Below are positions 1 to 6,539 of a stretch of 10,393 nucleotides of DNA, piece by piece. The stretch spans positions 1-10,393 of the forward strand of contig JAGWVG010000040.1 in assembly GCA_018970965.1 (NCBI GenBank), read 5' to 3'. The notes beneath the pieces are model-generated. The model ran no database searches, was not told the DNA's origin, and was given only the letters and a program-made list of their open reading frames with translations. The stretch's first letter is position 1; each line of letters starts with the position of its first letter. Source of the DNA: Alphaproteobacteria bacterium (GTDB lineage Bacteria > Pseudomonadota > Alphaproteobacteria > Sphingomonadales > Sphingomonadaceae). The position numbers were made by a program, and so were the translations under genes.

Positions 1-1111
1 CGGGAAATCCTTCGGTCACCCATTGCCGCTCTGCCGCTTGTAATATGCGTGCAACCTCTGGTCCGGCTTGAACGCCGCGCGCAACAATTGCGCCGCCGCT
101 GACGGGGAAGCGCGGGGGCGTCCAATCACATATGGATCGAACATCGCCATCGCCCAGCAATAGCCGGTCCGTCGCAACGTCGATGCCCTGCCAATAGGCC
201 AAGGCGCGTGCGTCAGCCGCATCTTCGGGCACGCGTCCTGCAACGGCCATCATGCGCTTGCGCTGCGCGTTGGACAGCTTCAGGCGGTTGGCAATATCTT
301 CCGCCAGAGCAGGCTCTGGCGCGATCAGTGCCGACAACCGGCGCACGGCATCCGGCGCAATCTGTGCATCAGCTTCGCGGGCTACAAGCCGGGCGAGCGC
401 GGCTGCATCTGTAAATTCCGGAAGAACGGGTTTGAAAATGCCCGTCTCAATCATCAGCGTTATCGCTGGTGCCGGGTTTGGCAGCGTGAGCAGCGCAAGC
501 AGCTCCATCGCAATCCGCTCACGCGAGAGGGCCATCAGATCATTGGCGCGCAGGCGGCAGGCTTCTAAGCTGGGGCCATCAGGCGCGCCTTTGCCAAAAC
601 GCGCGTGAAAGCGAAAAAAGCGCAAGATACGCAGATGATCTTCGGCAATGCGCTGCAACGGGGCGCCAATGAAGCGAACGATCCCCCCGGCTAAATCTGC
701 GACACCGCCAAAATAATCAAATACCTCGCCGGTTGCGGGGTCAGCATAAAGGGCGTTGATGGTGAAATCACGCCGAGCCGCATCTTCCTGCCAATCATCC
801 GTAAAGGCGACTTCGGCATGGCGACCATCGGTTGCCACATCGCGCCGCAGCGTCGTGATTTCAAATGGGCGTCCCTCAGCCACTGCCGTAATTGTGCCAT
901 GCGCCAAGCCCGTCGGTATCGCCTTCAGTTGTGCCGCGTGCAGCGCCGCGATCACGGCCTCGGGGGCTAAGGGGGTCGCAAGGTCGACATCCTTGGTCGC
1001 AACACCGGCCAGTGTATCGCGCACCACACCCCCCACCAGCCGCACTTCGCCATTTAGGGCTGCAACCACCGCGGACAATCCCGGTGTGTCGGGCAGGTTT
1101 ATCCGTGCCAT
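1..1111 (-). CDS. cca: CCA tRNA nucleotidyltransferase / poly(A) polymerase family (class II), 3' end cut by window
   Basis: Template-independent nucleotidyltransferase that adds or repairs the CCA tail of tRNAs in the cytoplasm. The reading frame is open from the ATG at 1111 to the window edge (370 codons visible). The last residues visible (QWVTEGFP) resemble the family's extreme C-terminus, so probably only a few codons are missing. Seen: the nucleotidyltransferase signature LVGGVVRD (25-32) followed by DVDLAT (41-46), whose two Asp bind metal; RRDFTINAL (113-121); GGVADL (135-140); and an RNA/nucleotide-binding stretch with ILRFFRF (162-168). The start is set by GGAGG five bases upstream, inside the last codons of the Nudix gene, which it overlaps by 13 bp, so it is probably the last gene of the unit. 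A poly(A) polymerase activity cannot be excluded from sequence, since both enzymes share this fold, but the gene context favours CCA addition. Confidence 0.93.
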   Translation of the reverse strand, partial: MARINLPDTPGLSAVVAALNGEVRLVGGVVRDTLAGVATKDVDLATPLAPEAVIAALHAAQLKAIPTGLAHGTITAVAEGRPFEITTLRRDVATDGRHAEVAFTDDWQEDAARRDFTINALYADPATGEVFDYFGGVADLAGGIVRFIGAPLQRIAEDHLRILRFFRFHARFGKGAPDGPSLEACRLRANDLMALSRERIAMELLALLTLPNPAPAITLMIETGIFKPVLPEFTDAAALARLVAREADAQIAPDAVRRLSALIAPEPALAEDIANRLKLSNAQRKRMMAVAGRVPEDAADARALAYWQGIDVATDRLLLGDGDVRSICDWTPPRFPVSGGAIVARGVQAGPEVARILQAAERQWVTEGFP

Positions 1112-1695
1112 GCGATCCTCCGGGAAAGATTAACAATCATTGCAGCCGTAGCCCCCCAAATGCGCCGATCGCCCCAGAAAATTTCATAATAGGTTCGGGT
1201 GCGGCCGTTAAAGTTTAGCGTGTTGGTTGCGTGATTGGCCGGATCGAGCAGGAAGTCCAGCGGTGCTTCGAAGATGGCAGCAACTTCTTCAGCATTGGCA
1301 ACCAACGGCAAGTCGGGCGGAACGACACCAATTATCGGGGTCACTTTATATCCTGTGATCGTCCGATAAGGGTCTGTCGCGCCAATCAGGTCCACCTGAT
1401 CGCGGGGCAGGGCAACCTCTTCTTCGGCCTCGCGCAGCGCTGCGGCAAACAGATCAGCATCATCTGGGTCCATCCGCCCACCGGGGAACGCGACTTGCCC
1501 AGCGTGTTTGCGCATCGTTTCGGGCCGCTGTGTTAAAATTACTCCGGGGCGATCTCGATCAGTAATGGCCACCAGAACAGCAGCTTCTACAGCGTCTGCG
1601 GGGCGTTCATGATGCAAGCCATCACCATCCAACAAGTGCATATCTTGCGCATGGCCGCTGGCCAGAAGATCTCGCAATCGCGCAGATAGGCTCAT
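1099..1695 (-). CDS. CoA-type Nudix hydrolase (CoA pyrophosphatase, NudL/YeaB-like)
   Basis: Predicted to cleave the diphosphate of coenzyme A or acyl-CoA to 3',5'-ADP and 4'-phosphopantetheine. The 198-residue protein has the CoA-specific motif that precedes the Nudix box in this subfamily (LTQRPETMRKHAGQVAFPGG, 54-73). It is followed by the box core REAEEEVAL (88-96) carrying the metal-binding glutamates. The usual Glu eight residues before the Arg is not conserved, as seems common in this subfamily, and the box Gly is Ala95. The ATG at 1695 has GGAG five bases upstream and overlaps the stop of the DUF1285 gene as ATGA, indicating translational coupling. The 3' end overlaps cca by 13 bp. 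Family assignment is strong. The actual substrate (CoA, oxidised CoA or another nucleotide) is inferred. Confidence 0.92.
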   Translation of the reverse strand: MSLSARLRDLLASGHAQDMHLLDGDGLHHERPADAVEAAVLVAITDRDRPGVILTQRPETMRKHAGQVAFPGGRMDPDDADLFAAALREAEEEVALPRDQVDLIGATDPYRTITGYKVTPIIGVVPPDLPLVANAEEVAAIFEAPLDFLLDPANHATNTLNFNGRTRTYYEIFWGDRRIWGATAAMIVNLSRRIAWHG

Positions 1696-2258
1696 GCCGG
1701 CTCCATCGCAAAAAAGACGCCGCCGCTCCAGAGGCCGAGCGGCGTTGCCGCCTCTTCAAGCGCCCATTCGACAAGTGCGTAATAGGCGGCCCGGGCAATG
1801 CGCGCGTCCATTCCGCCGCGCACATGGATCAGGGGGCGCGGCGCGCCATCGGCCTCTGCAAAGAGGAGGCGATGGTTGGGTCCGGCAAGGACCAAATCCC
1901 CTGTGTTGAGCCGGAACGCCAGTTGGCGATCTTGGCCCACGCCTTCGCTTTTGACTTCAACGGCCACAAAGGGCGTGTCGTCGACCGCGATTTCCAGCTT
2001 CTCAGCTGGGGTGACGAGCCAATAACGGCCATCTGCCTCGCGTTGTAAAATACTGGAAAACAGACGGACCATCGTCTCGCGCTGAATCAGGCCGCCTTCA
2101 TGATACCAGCTGCCGTCACCGGCGATGCGCATGTTGCTCTGGCCTATCCTTTCGGGGGACCAGCTCTCAACAGGCGGCAGGCGCCGATCACGCGCCAGCT
2201 CAGCAATCTCGCTGAGCGAGAGGGCGGACAAGTCTTTGGGAAGGTCGGGCATCGGCAT
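1692..2258 (-). CDS. DUF1285 domain protein
   Basis: Conserved protein of unknown function, 188 residues, no signal peptide or membrane segment, so probably cytoplasmic. I recognise the DUF1285 pattern: MRIAGDGSWYHEGGLIQR (43-60), then LVTPAEKLEIAVDDTPFVAV (81-100), and a closing GLWSGGVFF (175-183). Members are common in Proteobacteria and are often found beside the CoA-type Nudix and CCA enzymes, as here, but I know of no assigned activity. The start is ambiguous. For the ATG at 2258 the only Shine-Dalgarno-like run (GGGG) is one base upstream, which is too close. The same run lies seven bases before the in-frame ATG at 2252 (residue 3), which may be the true start. It begins nine bases after the GNAT stop and overlaps the Nudix start by ATGA. 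Confidence 0.9.
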   Translation of the reverse strand: MPMPDLPKDLSALSLSEIAELARDRRLPPVESWSPERIGQSNMRIAGDGSWYHEGGLIQRETMVRLFSSILQREADGRYWLVTPAEKLEIAVDDTPFVAVEVKSEGVGQDRQLAFRLNTGDLVLAGPNHRLLFAEADGAPRPLIHVRGGMDARIARAAYYALVEWALEEAATPLGLWSGGVFFAMEPA

Positions 2259-2267
2259 GCCCCATAT

Positions 2268-2795
2268 CTAGGCCGCTGCGGCGTGACTTGCAAAGTCTGG
2301 GTCTGGCCCCAGCAGCCCTTGGGCGCGCACGCCGCCAGCGCGGCGGATGCGCGCCAGCAAGCGGTGACGCTCTACCGGGCCTGGAACATCCCAGCCGCCA
2401 GTCGCTTCCGCCGTAAAGCCAAAGAAGCGGCCATAATATTCTGGGTCGCCAATCATCACCATTGCATCAGAGGCGCCCGCATCGGCCGCTTCGAGCAATT
2501 TTGTCATCAGGGCTTGGCCAATGCCTTTGCCTTGTGCCGCGGGCATGACCGCCACCGGGCCCACCAGCGTGACAGGATCATGCCCATCATGGCCAGAAAT
2601 GGCGGCAGGCCATGCTTGGATGGTGCCCAAAAGCTGCTCGTCTTCGATCGCCGCGAAGCTCATTTCGGCGACAACAGGCATGCCTTGCCGAATTTTATAC
2701 GCGGTTCGCCCATGCCGGTCTTCCCCAAAGGCGGCGTCGAGCAGAAGCTCTACGCGGTCGGGCGCAATATCGGCGAGGGGAACAAGCGTAATCAA
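2268..2795 (-). CDS. GNAT-family N-acetyltransferase (YhbS-like)
   Basis: Acetyl-CoA-dependent N-acetyltransferase, acceptor unknown. The 175-residue protein has the GNAT acetyl-CoA-binding motif A: VGPVAVMPAAQGKGIGQALM (78-97), with the Q/R-x-x-G-x-G/A core at QGKGIG (88-93). It then has GDPEYYGRFFGF (116-127), typical of the YhbS-like group. The start is a TTG at 2795. No ATG or GTG occurs in frame between the upstream TAA at 2838-2840 and Met39, which would remove the first strands of the fold. The Shine-Dalgarno is weak (AGG about 11 bases upstream), so the start is less certain than the family. It is first in the minus-strand unit ending with cca and divergent from folB across 113 bp. 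Whether it modifies tRNA, a protein or a small molecule cannot be told. Confidence 0.85.
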   Translation of the reverse strand: MITLVPLADIAPDRVELLLDAAFGEDRHGRTAYKIRQGMPVVAEMSFAAIEDEQLLGTIQAWPAAISGHDGHDPVTLVGPVAVMPAAQGKGIGQALMTKLLEAADAGASDAMVMIGDPEYYGRFFGFTAEATGGWDVPGPVERHRLLARIRRAGGVRAQGLLGPDPDFASHAAAA

Positions 2796-2908
2796 TCCAA
2801 CAAATACCTGCGAATCATGGATGGGAAAGGGGGCGCTTTAGGCCCCTTGCCGCGAAATGGAAGCATGATCAGTTGCCGTGGCCGGAAATATCTCTATGGG
2901 GCGCGATT

Positions 2909-3286
2909 ATGACTGTCCGTGCTGATCGCCTTGTCCTTGAAGTCGCAAACCTTGAAGTGCCTGTTCTGACCGGCATTTATTCTGAGGAGACGCACCTGCC
3001 ACAGCCTTTGCGCATTTCGGTGCGGGCTGAGCTGGACTGCGCAGATCATTATGCGCCCGCGACGCCGCTCACGGCGTCCAAAAATTATATGGATATCAAG
3101 CGGGCAATGACCCACCTGCCCGAAGGCGTGCATTTCGTTCTGATCGAAGCCGTGGCAGATCATATCATCGAAACGCTGATGGTAGAGGATGCGCGCATCC
3201 AATCGGTTGAAGTGAAGATCGTCAAACTCGCCATTGCGGAAGATGATGAGGAAATTGGCGTGACGCTGTTTCGGAGCAGGGATTGA
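2909..3286 (+). CDS. folB: Dihydroneopterin aldolase family protein
   Basis: Cleaves 7,8-dihydroneopterin to 6-hydroxymethyl-7,8-dihydropterin and glycolaldehyde in folate synthesis; some relatives act mainly as epimerases. The 125-residue length is normal for FolB. By eye alignment with the Staphylococcus aureus enzyme as I remember it, active-site residues are matched: Glu27 in GIYSEETH (E22), Tyr60 in KNYMDI (Y54), Glu80 in VLIEAVAD (E74) and Lys106 in VKIVKLAIA (K100). The ATG at 2909 is preferred over a TTG at 2873 because GGGG lies seven bases upstream and the family fold begins at about residue 6. The TGA at 3284-3286 overlaps the TTG start of the following reductase (TTGA), so the two are co-translated. 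The pairing with a pteridine reductase supports a pterin role. Confidence 0.9.
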   Translation: MTVRADRLVLEVANLEVPVLTGIYSEETHLPQPLRISVRAELDCADHYAPATPLTASKNYMDIKRAMTHLPEGVHFVLIEAVADHIIETLMVEDARIQSVEVKIVKLAIAEDDEEIGVTLFRSRD

Positions 3287-4044
3287 AGATCGCGCTGGTC
3301 ACCGCCGGCCATCACCGGCTGGGAGCGGCGATTGCCGCACGTCTAGCTGAAGCGGGCTGGGCTTTAGCATTGCACAGCCGAAAGGCAGAAACGCCTGATG
3401 CGGCACTTGCCGAGGTTTTGGCGCAGACCCAAGTGCCGTGGCAGAGTTTCGTGGCTGATTTGGCAGACGAGGCTGCAGTTGCCGGTTTGATCCCTGAGGT
3501 TGCGACGCATTTCGGTGCGGCGCCAAGCCTAATCGTCAACAATGCCTCGCGTTTTGATTGGGATGATGCCGCAAGCCTTTCGCAATCGGCACTGATGGCG
3601 CATTTCGCGGTCAACACCGCTGCCCCCGCTTTGTTGGCAACGGCGCTCGCGCACGCCTTGCCATCGGACGCGCGTGGATGTGTCGTTAATATTCTGGATC
3701 AGCGCATTCGTCAGCCAGGCGGAGATCAGTTGAGCTACACTGTCTCGAAACTGGCGCTCTCGGGCGCAACAGAGGCACTTGCGCGCGCGCTTGCGCCCAA
3801 GGTGCGCGTCAATGCGGTGGCGCCTGGGCTTGTGATCCCAACGCAAGACTATAGCGACCGGCAGATGGCCGCGCTGAAGGACGCGATGCCGCTGGGCCTG
3901 TTGCCGCGCCCAGCTGATGTCGCAGATGCAGTCGCCTGGCTCGCCAACGCGCCCGCCGTTACTGGCCAGACTCTGTTTGTCGATGGTGGGGCCGCGCTGA
4001 AGAGTTTTGAGCGCGACTTTCTGTTTTTAGAGCGCGACGCTTAA
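3283..4044 (+). CDS. Short-chain dehydrogenase, pteridine reductase / FolM type
   Basis: NADPH-dependent reductase of the SDR superfamily, likely reducing dihydropterins or dihydrofolate. The 253-residue protein has a Rossmann fold whose dinucleotide loop is TAGHHRLG (7-14). The Arg at 12 follows the TGxxxR pattern of PTR1/FolM rather than the ordinary TGxxxG, although Ala8 replaces the usual first Gly. NNAS (86-89) is present. The catalytic set is Asp139, Tyr152 and Lys156. Asp, not Ser, lies 13 residues before Tyr, as in Leishmania PTR1 (D181/Y194/K198 from memory). FVDGG (232-236) is the usual SDR tail motif, followed by an extra charged and aromatic tail (to 253). The TTG start is supported by GGAG at 3273-3276 (six-base spacing) and by the TTGA overlap with folB. 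The exact substrate (dihydromonapterin, dihydrofolate or other) is inferred. It ends head-on against the next gene, sharing TTAA. Confidence 0.88.
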   Translation: MKIALVTAGHHRLGAAIAARLAEAGWALALHSRKAETPDAALAEVLAQTQVPWQSFVADLADEAAVAGLIPEVATHFGAAPSLIVNNASRFDWDDAASLSQSALMAHFAVNTAAPALLATALAHALPSDARGCVVNILDQRIRQPGGDQLSYTVSKLALSGATEALARALAPKVRVNAVAPGLVIPTQDYSDRQMAALKDAMPLGLLPRPADVADAVAWLANAPAVTGQTLFVDGGAALKSFERDFLFLERDA

Positions 4045-4877
4045 CGCGCGGCGCTCATAGTGCGGGCGCAACTGCCCAAAGCGGTTCTGACAAGCTGATA
4101 ATCCTCGGCGACTTGGCGGGAATCATCTGCATTTTGCCCTTGGGTCACGCTCTCTGGCATCTGATCAGGCAGAAAACAGGCCAGCCGATACCATAAAAGT
4201 GAATTTGCCGGCGGCTGACTGACTCCTTCGTCCACAACTTCGCCCAAGGAAACGAACCAAATTGGCGTTTGTCCGGCCCGCCGTTGAACGGTGAGCGAGG
4301 CAGGCCGATTGTCAGCCGTGTCGAGGAAAATTTGGGTTTCACCCTCGCCGGGTAAGCTGCCAGCGGAGTGAAAGGCTGATGCAATGCCCCGTACCTGAGG
4401 CGGAGAGTCGGGACGTGCGGCCTCGGCCAATATCGCGCGAAGGGTCGTTTCGCGGGCTAGCGTCCAGGTGATGGCCGCATTGGGCGCAATAAGCTGCCAT
4501 TCTCCGACGCGCGCAGGTTGCGCGAAAACCAGCGATTCGACCTTGCGAAGCTTGGGCAGCTTGCCACGCGAATCAAATGGCAGATCTATAATATATTTCA
4601 CTTGGGGTTGTTGACCCTCTGGGGCCTTCATCAGGGCCAAAAGATCGGCTGTTACCAACAAGCGCTGAAACCCGGCAGCCGTCCCGCTGGCAAATTCCCC
4701 TCTGAGCGGCTGTGCGCTGCGAATGCGGACATGTGCGGTGATTTTTGACGCAAGTGCGAAATCGGCAAGGTCCGCGTAACTCGGCTCTTGCGGAGCGACT
4801 GGCGCGGAACTTTGCTGCGGTGCAGCAAGGGCAACTGCCCCTGTCATTATGGCGACACAGAAAAAGGGGATCCGCAC
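4041..4877 (-). CDS. Exported protein of unknown function
   Basis: I do not recognise this 278-residue protein. The N-terminus is a clear Sec signal peptide: Arg2, a hydrophobic stretch (about 4-18) and an LAAP cleavage region near 19. The mature protein begins with a Gln/Ser/Pro-rich linker, so it is probably periplasmic or envelope-attached; no lipobox and no further membrane segment are visible. The body is mixed alpha/beta in character, with YIIDLPFDSRGKLPKL (95-110) and IFLDTADNRPASLTV (183-197). Two Cys (234 and 270) could form a disulfide. The start is a GTG at 4877 with GGAG seven bases upstream; the next Met (11) would cut into the signal peptide. It is divergent from tonB and converges on the reductase gene with overlapping stop codons. 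It could serve the envelope or TonB system, but position is the only hint. Confidence 0.8.
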   Translation of the reverse strand: MRIPFFCVAIMTGAVALAAPQQSSAPVAPQEPSYADLADFALASKITAHVRIRSAQPLRGEFASGTAAGFQRLLVTADLLALMKAPEGQQPQVKYIIDLPFDSRGKLPKLRKVESLVFAQPARVGEWQLIAPNAAITWTLARETTLRAILAEAARPDSPPQVRGIASAFHSAGSLPGEGETQIFLDTADNRPASLTVQRRAGQTPIWFVSLGEVVDEGVSQPPANSLLWYRLACFLPDQMPESVTQGQNADDSRQVAEDYQLVRTALGSCARTMSAAR

Positions 4878-4926
4878 AGATTATCTCCAACACCAGTGAA
4901 AGCTGCCAAGATGGCGATTACTCAAG

Positions 4927-4937
4927 GATATAATATC
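4927..4937. promoter_or_regulatory. Palindromic TATAAT element, possible -10 region
   Basis: GATATAATATC is a perfect 5-1-5 palindrome containing TATAAT at 4929-4934. It lies in the 227-bp divergent region, about 50 bp before the GTG of the exported protein on the minus strand and about 170 bp before tonB on the plus strand. No good -35 hexamer sits at 16-18 bp on either side, so promoter function is only possible; an operator or a chance AT-rich word are alternatives. I assign no regulator. Confidence 0.25.
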
Positions 4938-5027
4938 TCGTTCTGCAGGACAAAAGCGATTGCGTCGGTCCGCGCCCCGCGATAGACGAGGCAGGTCTGT
5001 CTGAATAGATTCCAAGTTGCAGACGGG

Positions 5028-5084
5028 AGCAGGGGGGGCGCCATTTGGTCCAGGCCAACCAGTGCCCCCTGTTGTCGTTTTTTT
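5028..5084 (+). promoter_or_regulatory. Stem-loop plus T-tract in the tonB leader (possible attenuator)
   Basis: Positions 5028-5036 pair with 5065-5073 (nine pairs, seven of them CAGGGGG with CCCCCTG, one G-T). After a GG bulge, 5039-5041 can extend the stem with 5062-5064 (one G-T). A small inner hairpin can form from 5045-5048 with 5055-5058. The stem is followed after four bases by seven consecutive T (5078-5084). The shape resembles an intrinsic terminator although the internal loop is larger than usual. No plus-strand gene ends upstream, so if active it would act on the tonB leader transcript as an attenuator or pause site. No metabolite-binding fold was recognised. Confidence 0.4.
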
Positions 5085-5103
5085 GGAGGGAGTGTCGTTT
5101 TTT
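5073..5103 (+). repeat. Direct repeat TGTCGTTTTTT flanking the tonB ribosome-binding site
   Basis: The 11-base word TGTCGTTTTTT occurs at 5073-5083 and again at 5093-5103, offset by 20 bases, with the Shine-Dalgarno GGAGGG (5085-5090) between the copies. The second copy fills the space between the Shine-Dalgarno and the ATG at 5105, making that spacing 14 bases, longer than the usual 5-9. A short local duplication could account for it. Confidence 0.6.
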
Positions 5104-5104
5104 A

Positions 5105-5734
5105 ATGGCCTATGCTGACCAAGAGATGAGCGGCCGGCGGATCTTCGCGATCGGTGCGGTGGCCTTGTTGCACGCGGGGGTGGGCTATGCGCTCGTCACC
5201 GGCCTTGCATACAATGCTGCCAAAAACGTTTACGAAGATCTCAAGACGTTCGATGTGGCGCCCGATGAGCCCGAAAAGCCCGAGGAGCCGCCACCACCAC
5301 CGCCGAAGGTTGATCTGCCGCCGCCGCCCAAAGTGACGGTGCCGCCGCCGGTTGTAACTTCGCCGGTTGTGTCAACCAATACCATTGCGCCCATCACCCC
5401 GAGTGCGCCGCCGGCTCCGCCTGCGCCGCCAGCACCACCGGCTCCGCCGCGTGTGGCTGAACGGGCTGTCCAGCGCGGTGGCTCGATTTCCGACGAAGAT
5501 TATCCGTCATCGTCGATCCGCAACGAAGAGCAGGGGACTTCGGTTGCAACCTTCACCATCGGTGCTGACGGTAGGGTTGTGGCATGTAATGCCTCGGGTG
5601 CGAGCCCGACATTGGATGCTGAAACCTGCAAGCTCATCATGCGTCGTTTCCGCTTCAAGCCGGCCCGTGGGGCCGACGGACAGCCTATGGAAGAAACGAA
5701 ATCCCAACGCGTGACTTGGCGTTTGCCGAAATAA
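5105..5734 (+). CDS. tonB: Energy transducer TonB
   Basis: Couples the proton-motive force harvested by ExbB/ExbD to TonB-dependent outer-membrane receptors for iron complexes and other nutrients. The 209-residue protein has a short cytoplasmic tail, one signal-anchor helix (about 13-34) with His23 corresponding roughly to the TM His of Escherichia coli TonB, and a proline-rich periplasmic spacer (about 55-116). The spacer includes EEPPPPPPK and five tandem APP units. The C-terminal TonB domain (about 140-208) has ATFTIGADGRV, LDAETCKLIMRRFRF and VTWRLP. Cys161 and Cys175 may form a disulfide. The ATG at 5105 begins the MAYADQEMSG start I associate with sphingomonad TonBs; GGAGGG lies 14 bases upstream. 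Met8 (5126) is a weaker alternative. The frame stays open upstream to a TTG at 5045, but that would place the start inside the leader stem-loop. First gene of the tonB-exbB-exbD-exbD run. Confidence 0.93.
   Translation: MAYADQEMSGRRIFAIGAVALLHAGVGYALVTGLAYNAAKNVYEDLKTFDVAPDEPEKPEEPPPPPPKVDLPPPPKVTVPPPVVTSPVVSTNTIAPITPSAPPAPPAPPAPPAPPRVAERAVQRGGSISDEDYPSSSIRNEEQGTSVATFTIGADGRVVACNASGASPTLDAETCKLIMRRFRFKPARGADGQPMEETKSQRVTWRLPK
5405..5449 (+). repeat. Five tandem Ala-Pro-Pro codon triplets in tonB
   Basis: Five consecutive nine-base units (GCN CCN CCN) encode APP five times in the proline-rich spacer of TonB (residues 101-115). Most units differ in their third-position bases, so the array is old or under protein-level selection rather than a fresh slippage expansion. 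Length variation between strains would change the reach of TonB across the periplasm. Confidence 0.8.
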
Positions 5735-5784
5735 GCTATTTTTCGTCTATCCGATTTGATCAGTTTTGAGAGGAAGTTATCGTT

Positions 5785-6531
5785 ATGACCACCGCAACTG
5801 AAGCAGCTGCTGTTGCACAGAAGCAGTTCGGCCTGATGCAGGCTTTGGAAGAAGGCGGCTTTGTTTCTTGGGCCATCTTCACGGTCCTCGTTATTATGTC
5901 GGCCGTTTCCTGGTACATCATGTTCACCAAGCTCGTTGAGCAGGGCAAGGTTCTGAAGCAGAGCCGTGAAGGCGTTCAGAAGTTCTGGACTTCGTCGAGC
6001 ATCAAGGATGGTGCCAACAAGTTCGAAAAGAACACCGCATTCCGTCAGCTCGTTGACGATGCTCTGCTGGCTGAAGATCAGCACGGCAAGCTCATCGACG
6101 CGCAGGACCAGCATGAATGGATGCACTCGTCGATGCAGCGCAGCCAAGACGCTGTGAACGCAAAGCTCGGCACGGGCCTGGCGTTCCTCGCCACGGTTGG
6201 TTCGACTTCGCCGTTCGTCGGTCTGCTCGGTACCGTTATCGGCATCTATCGCGCGCTCATCAAGATCGGCGCATCGGGTGACGCATCGATCGATAAGGTC
6301 GCTGGTCCGGTCGGTGAAGCTCTGATCATGACCGCCATCGGTCTCGTCGTCGCCGTTCCGGCGGTTATGGGCTACAACTGGCTGCAGCGTCGCAACAAGC
6401 TGATTGCTGAGCGTATGAACACGTTCTGCAACGACTTGCATGGCTACATGATGTCGAACGGCGCTGTCCGTCCGTCGGTTAAGGCTGCTGCTCCGGCTGC
6501 TGCTGCAAAGCCGGCTGGCGCCAAGGCCTAA
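5785..6531 (+). CDS. exbB: ExbB, MotA/TolQ/ExbB-family proton-channel subunit
   Basis: Inner-membrane pentameric channel subunit that, with ExbD, uses proton flow to energise TonB. The 248-residue protein has three predicted membrane segments (about 27-49, 131-156 and 176-200). The large cytoplasmic region lies between the first and second. Family-typical TVGSTSPFVGLLGTV (137-151) and GEALIMTAIGLVVAVPA (177-193) are present. Glu178 and Thr183 are at the positions of the channel-lining residues of E. coli ExbB, by motif. The C-terminus is an Ala/Pro/Lys-rich tail (232-248). The start at 5785 has a GAGAGGAAG-type purine run upstream and follows tonB by 50 bp. TolQ is a homologue, but the adjoining tonB and absence of tolA/tolB favour ExbB. 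Two stem-loops lie directly downstream. Confidence 0.95.
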   Translation: MTTATEAAAVAQKQFGLMQALEEGGFVSWAIFTVLVIMSAVSWYIMFTKLVEQGKVLKQSREGVQKFWTSSSIKDGANKFEKNTAFRQLVDDALLAEDQHGKLIDAQDQHEWMHSSMQRSQDAVNAKLGTGLAFLATVGSTSPFVGLLGTVIGIYRALIKIGASGDASIDKVAGPVGEALIMTAIGLVVAVPAVMGYNWLQRRNKLIAERMNTFCNDLHGYMMSNGAVRPSVKAAAPAAAAKPAGAKA

Positions 6532-6539
6532 TGCGATTG

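Noticed and set aside
2827..2848. Six-pair inverted repeat AAGGGG / CCCCTT between the GNAT and folB genes
   Set aside because: Loop of ten bases and no T-tract in either direction; both flanking genes start here, so a terminator makes no sense and operator evidence is lacking.
2100..2912. Plus-strand open frame of 270 codons across the GNAT region
   Set aside because: It is the opposite strand of the DUF1285 start and the GNAT gene, whose motifs are clear; the frame has no recognisable domain.
5045..5104. A 20-residue N-terminal extension of TonB from a TTG at 5045
   Set aside because: It would start inside the leader stem-loop, lacks a Shine-Dalgarno, and would put extra residues before the typical MAYADQEMSG start.
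5500..6441. Long minus-strand open frame (313 codons) antisense to tonB and exbB
   Set aside because: It lies opposite two strongly supported genes, has no family resemblance and a composition expected for the complement of high-GC codons.
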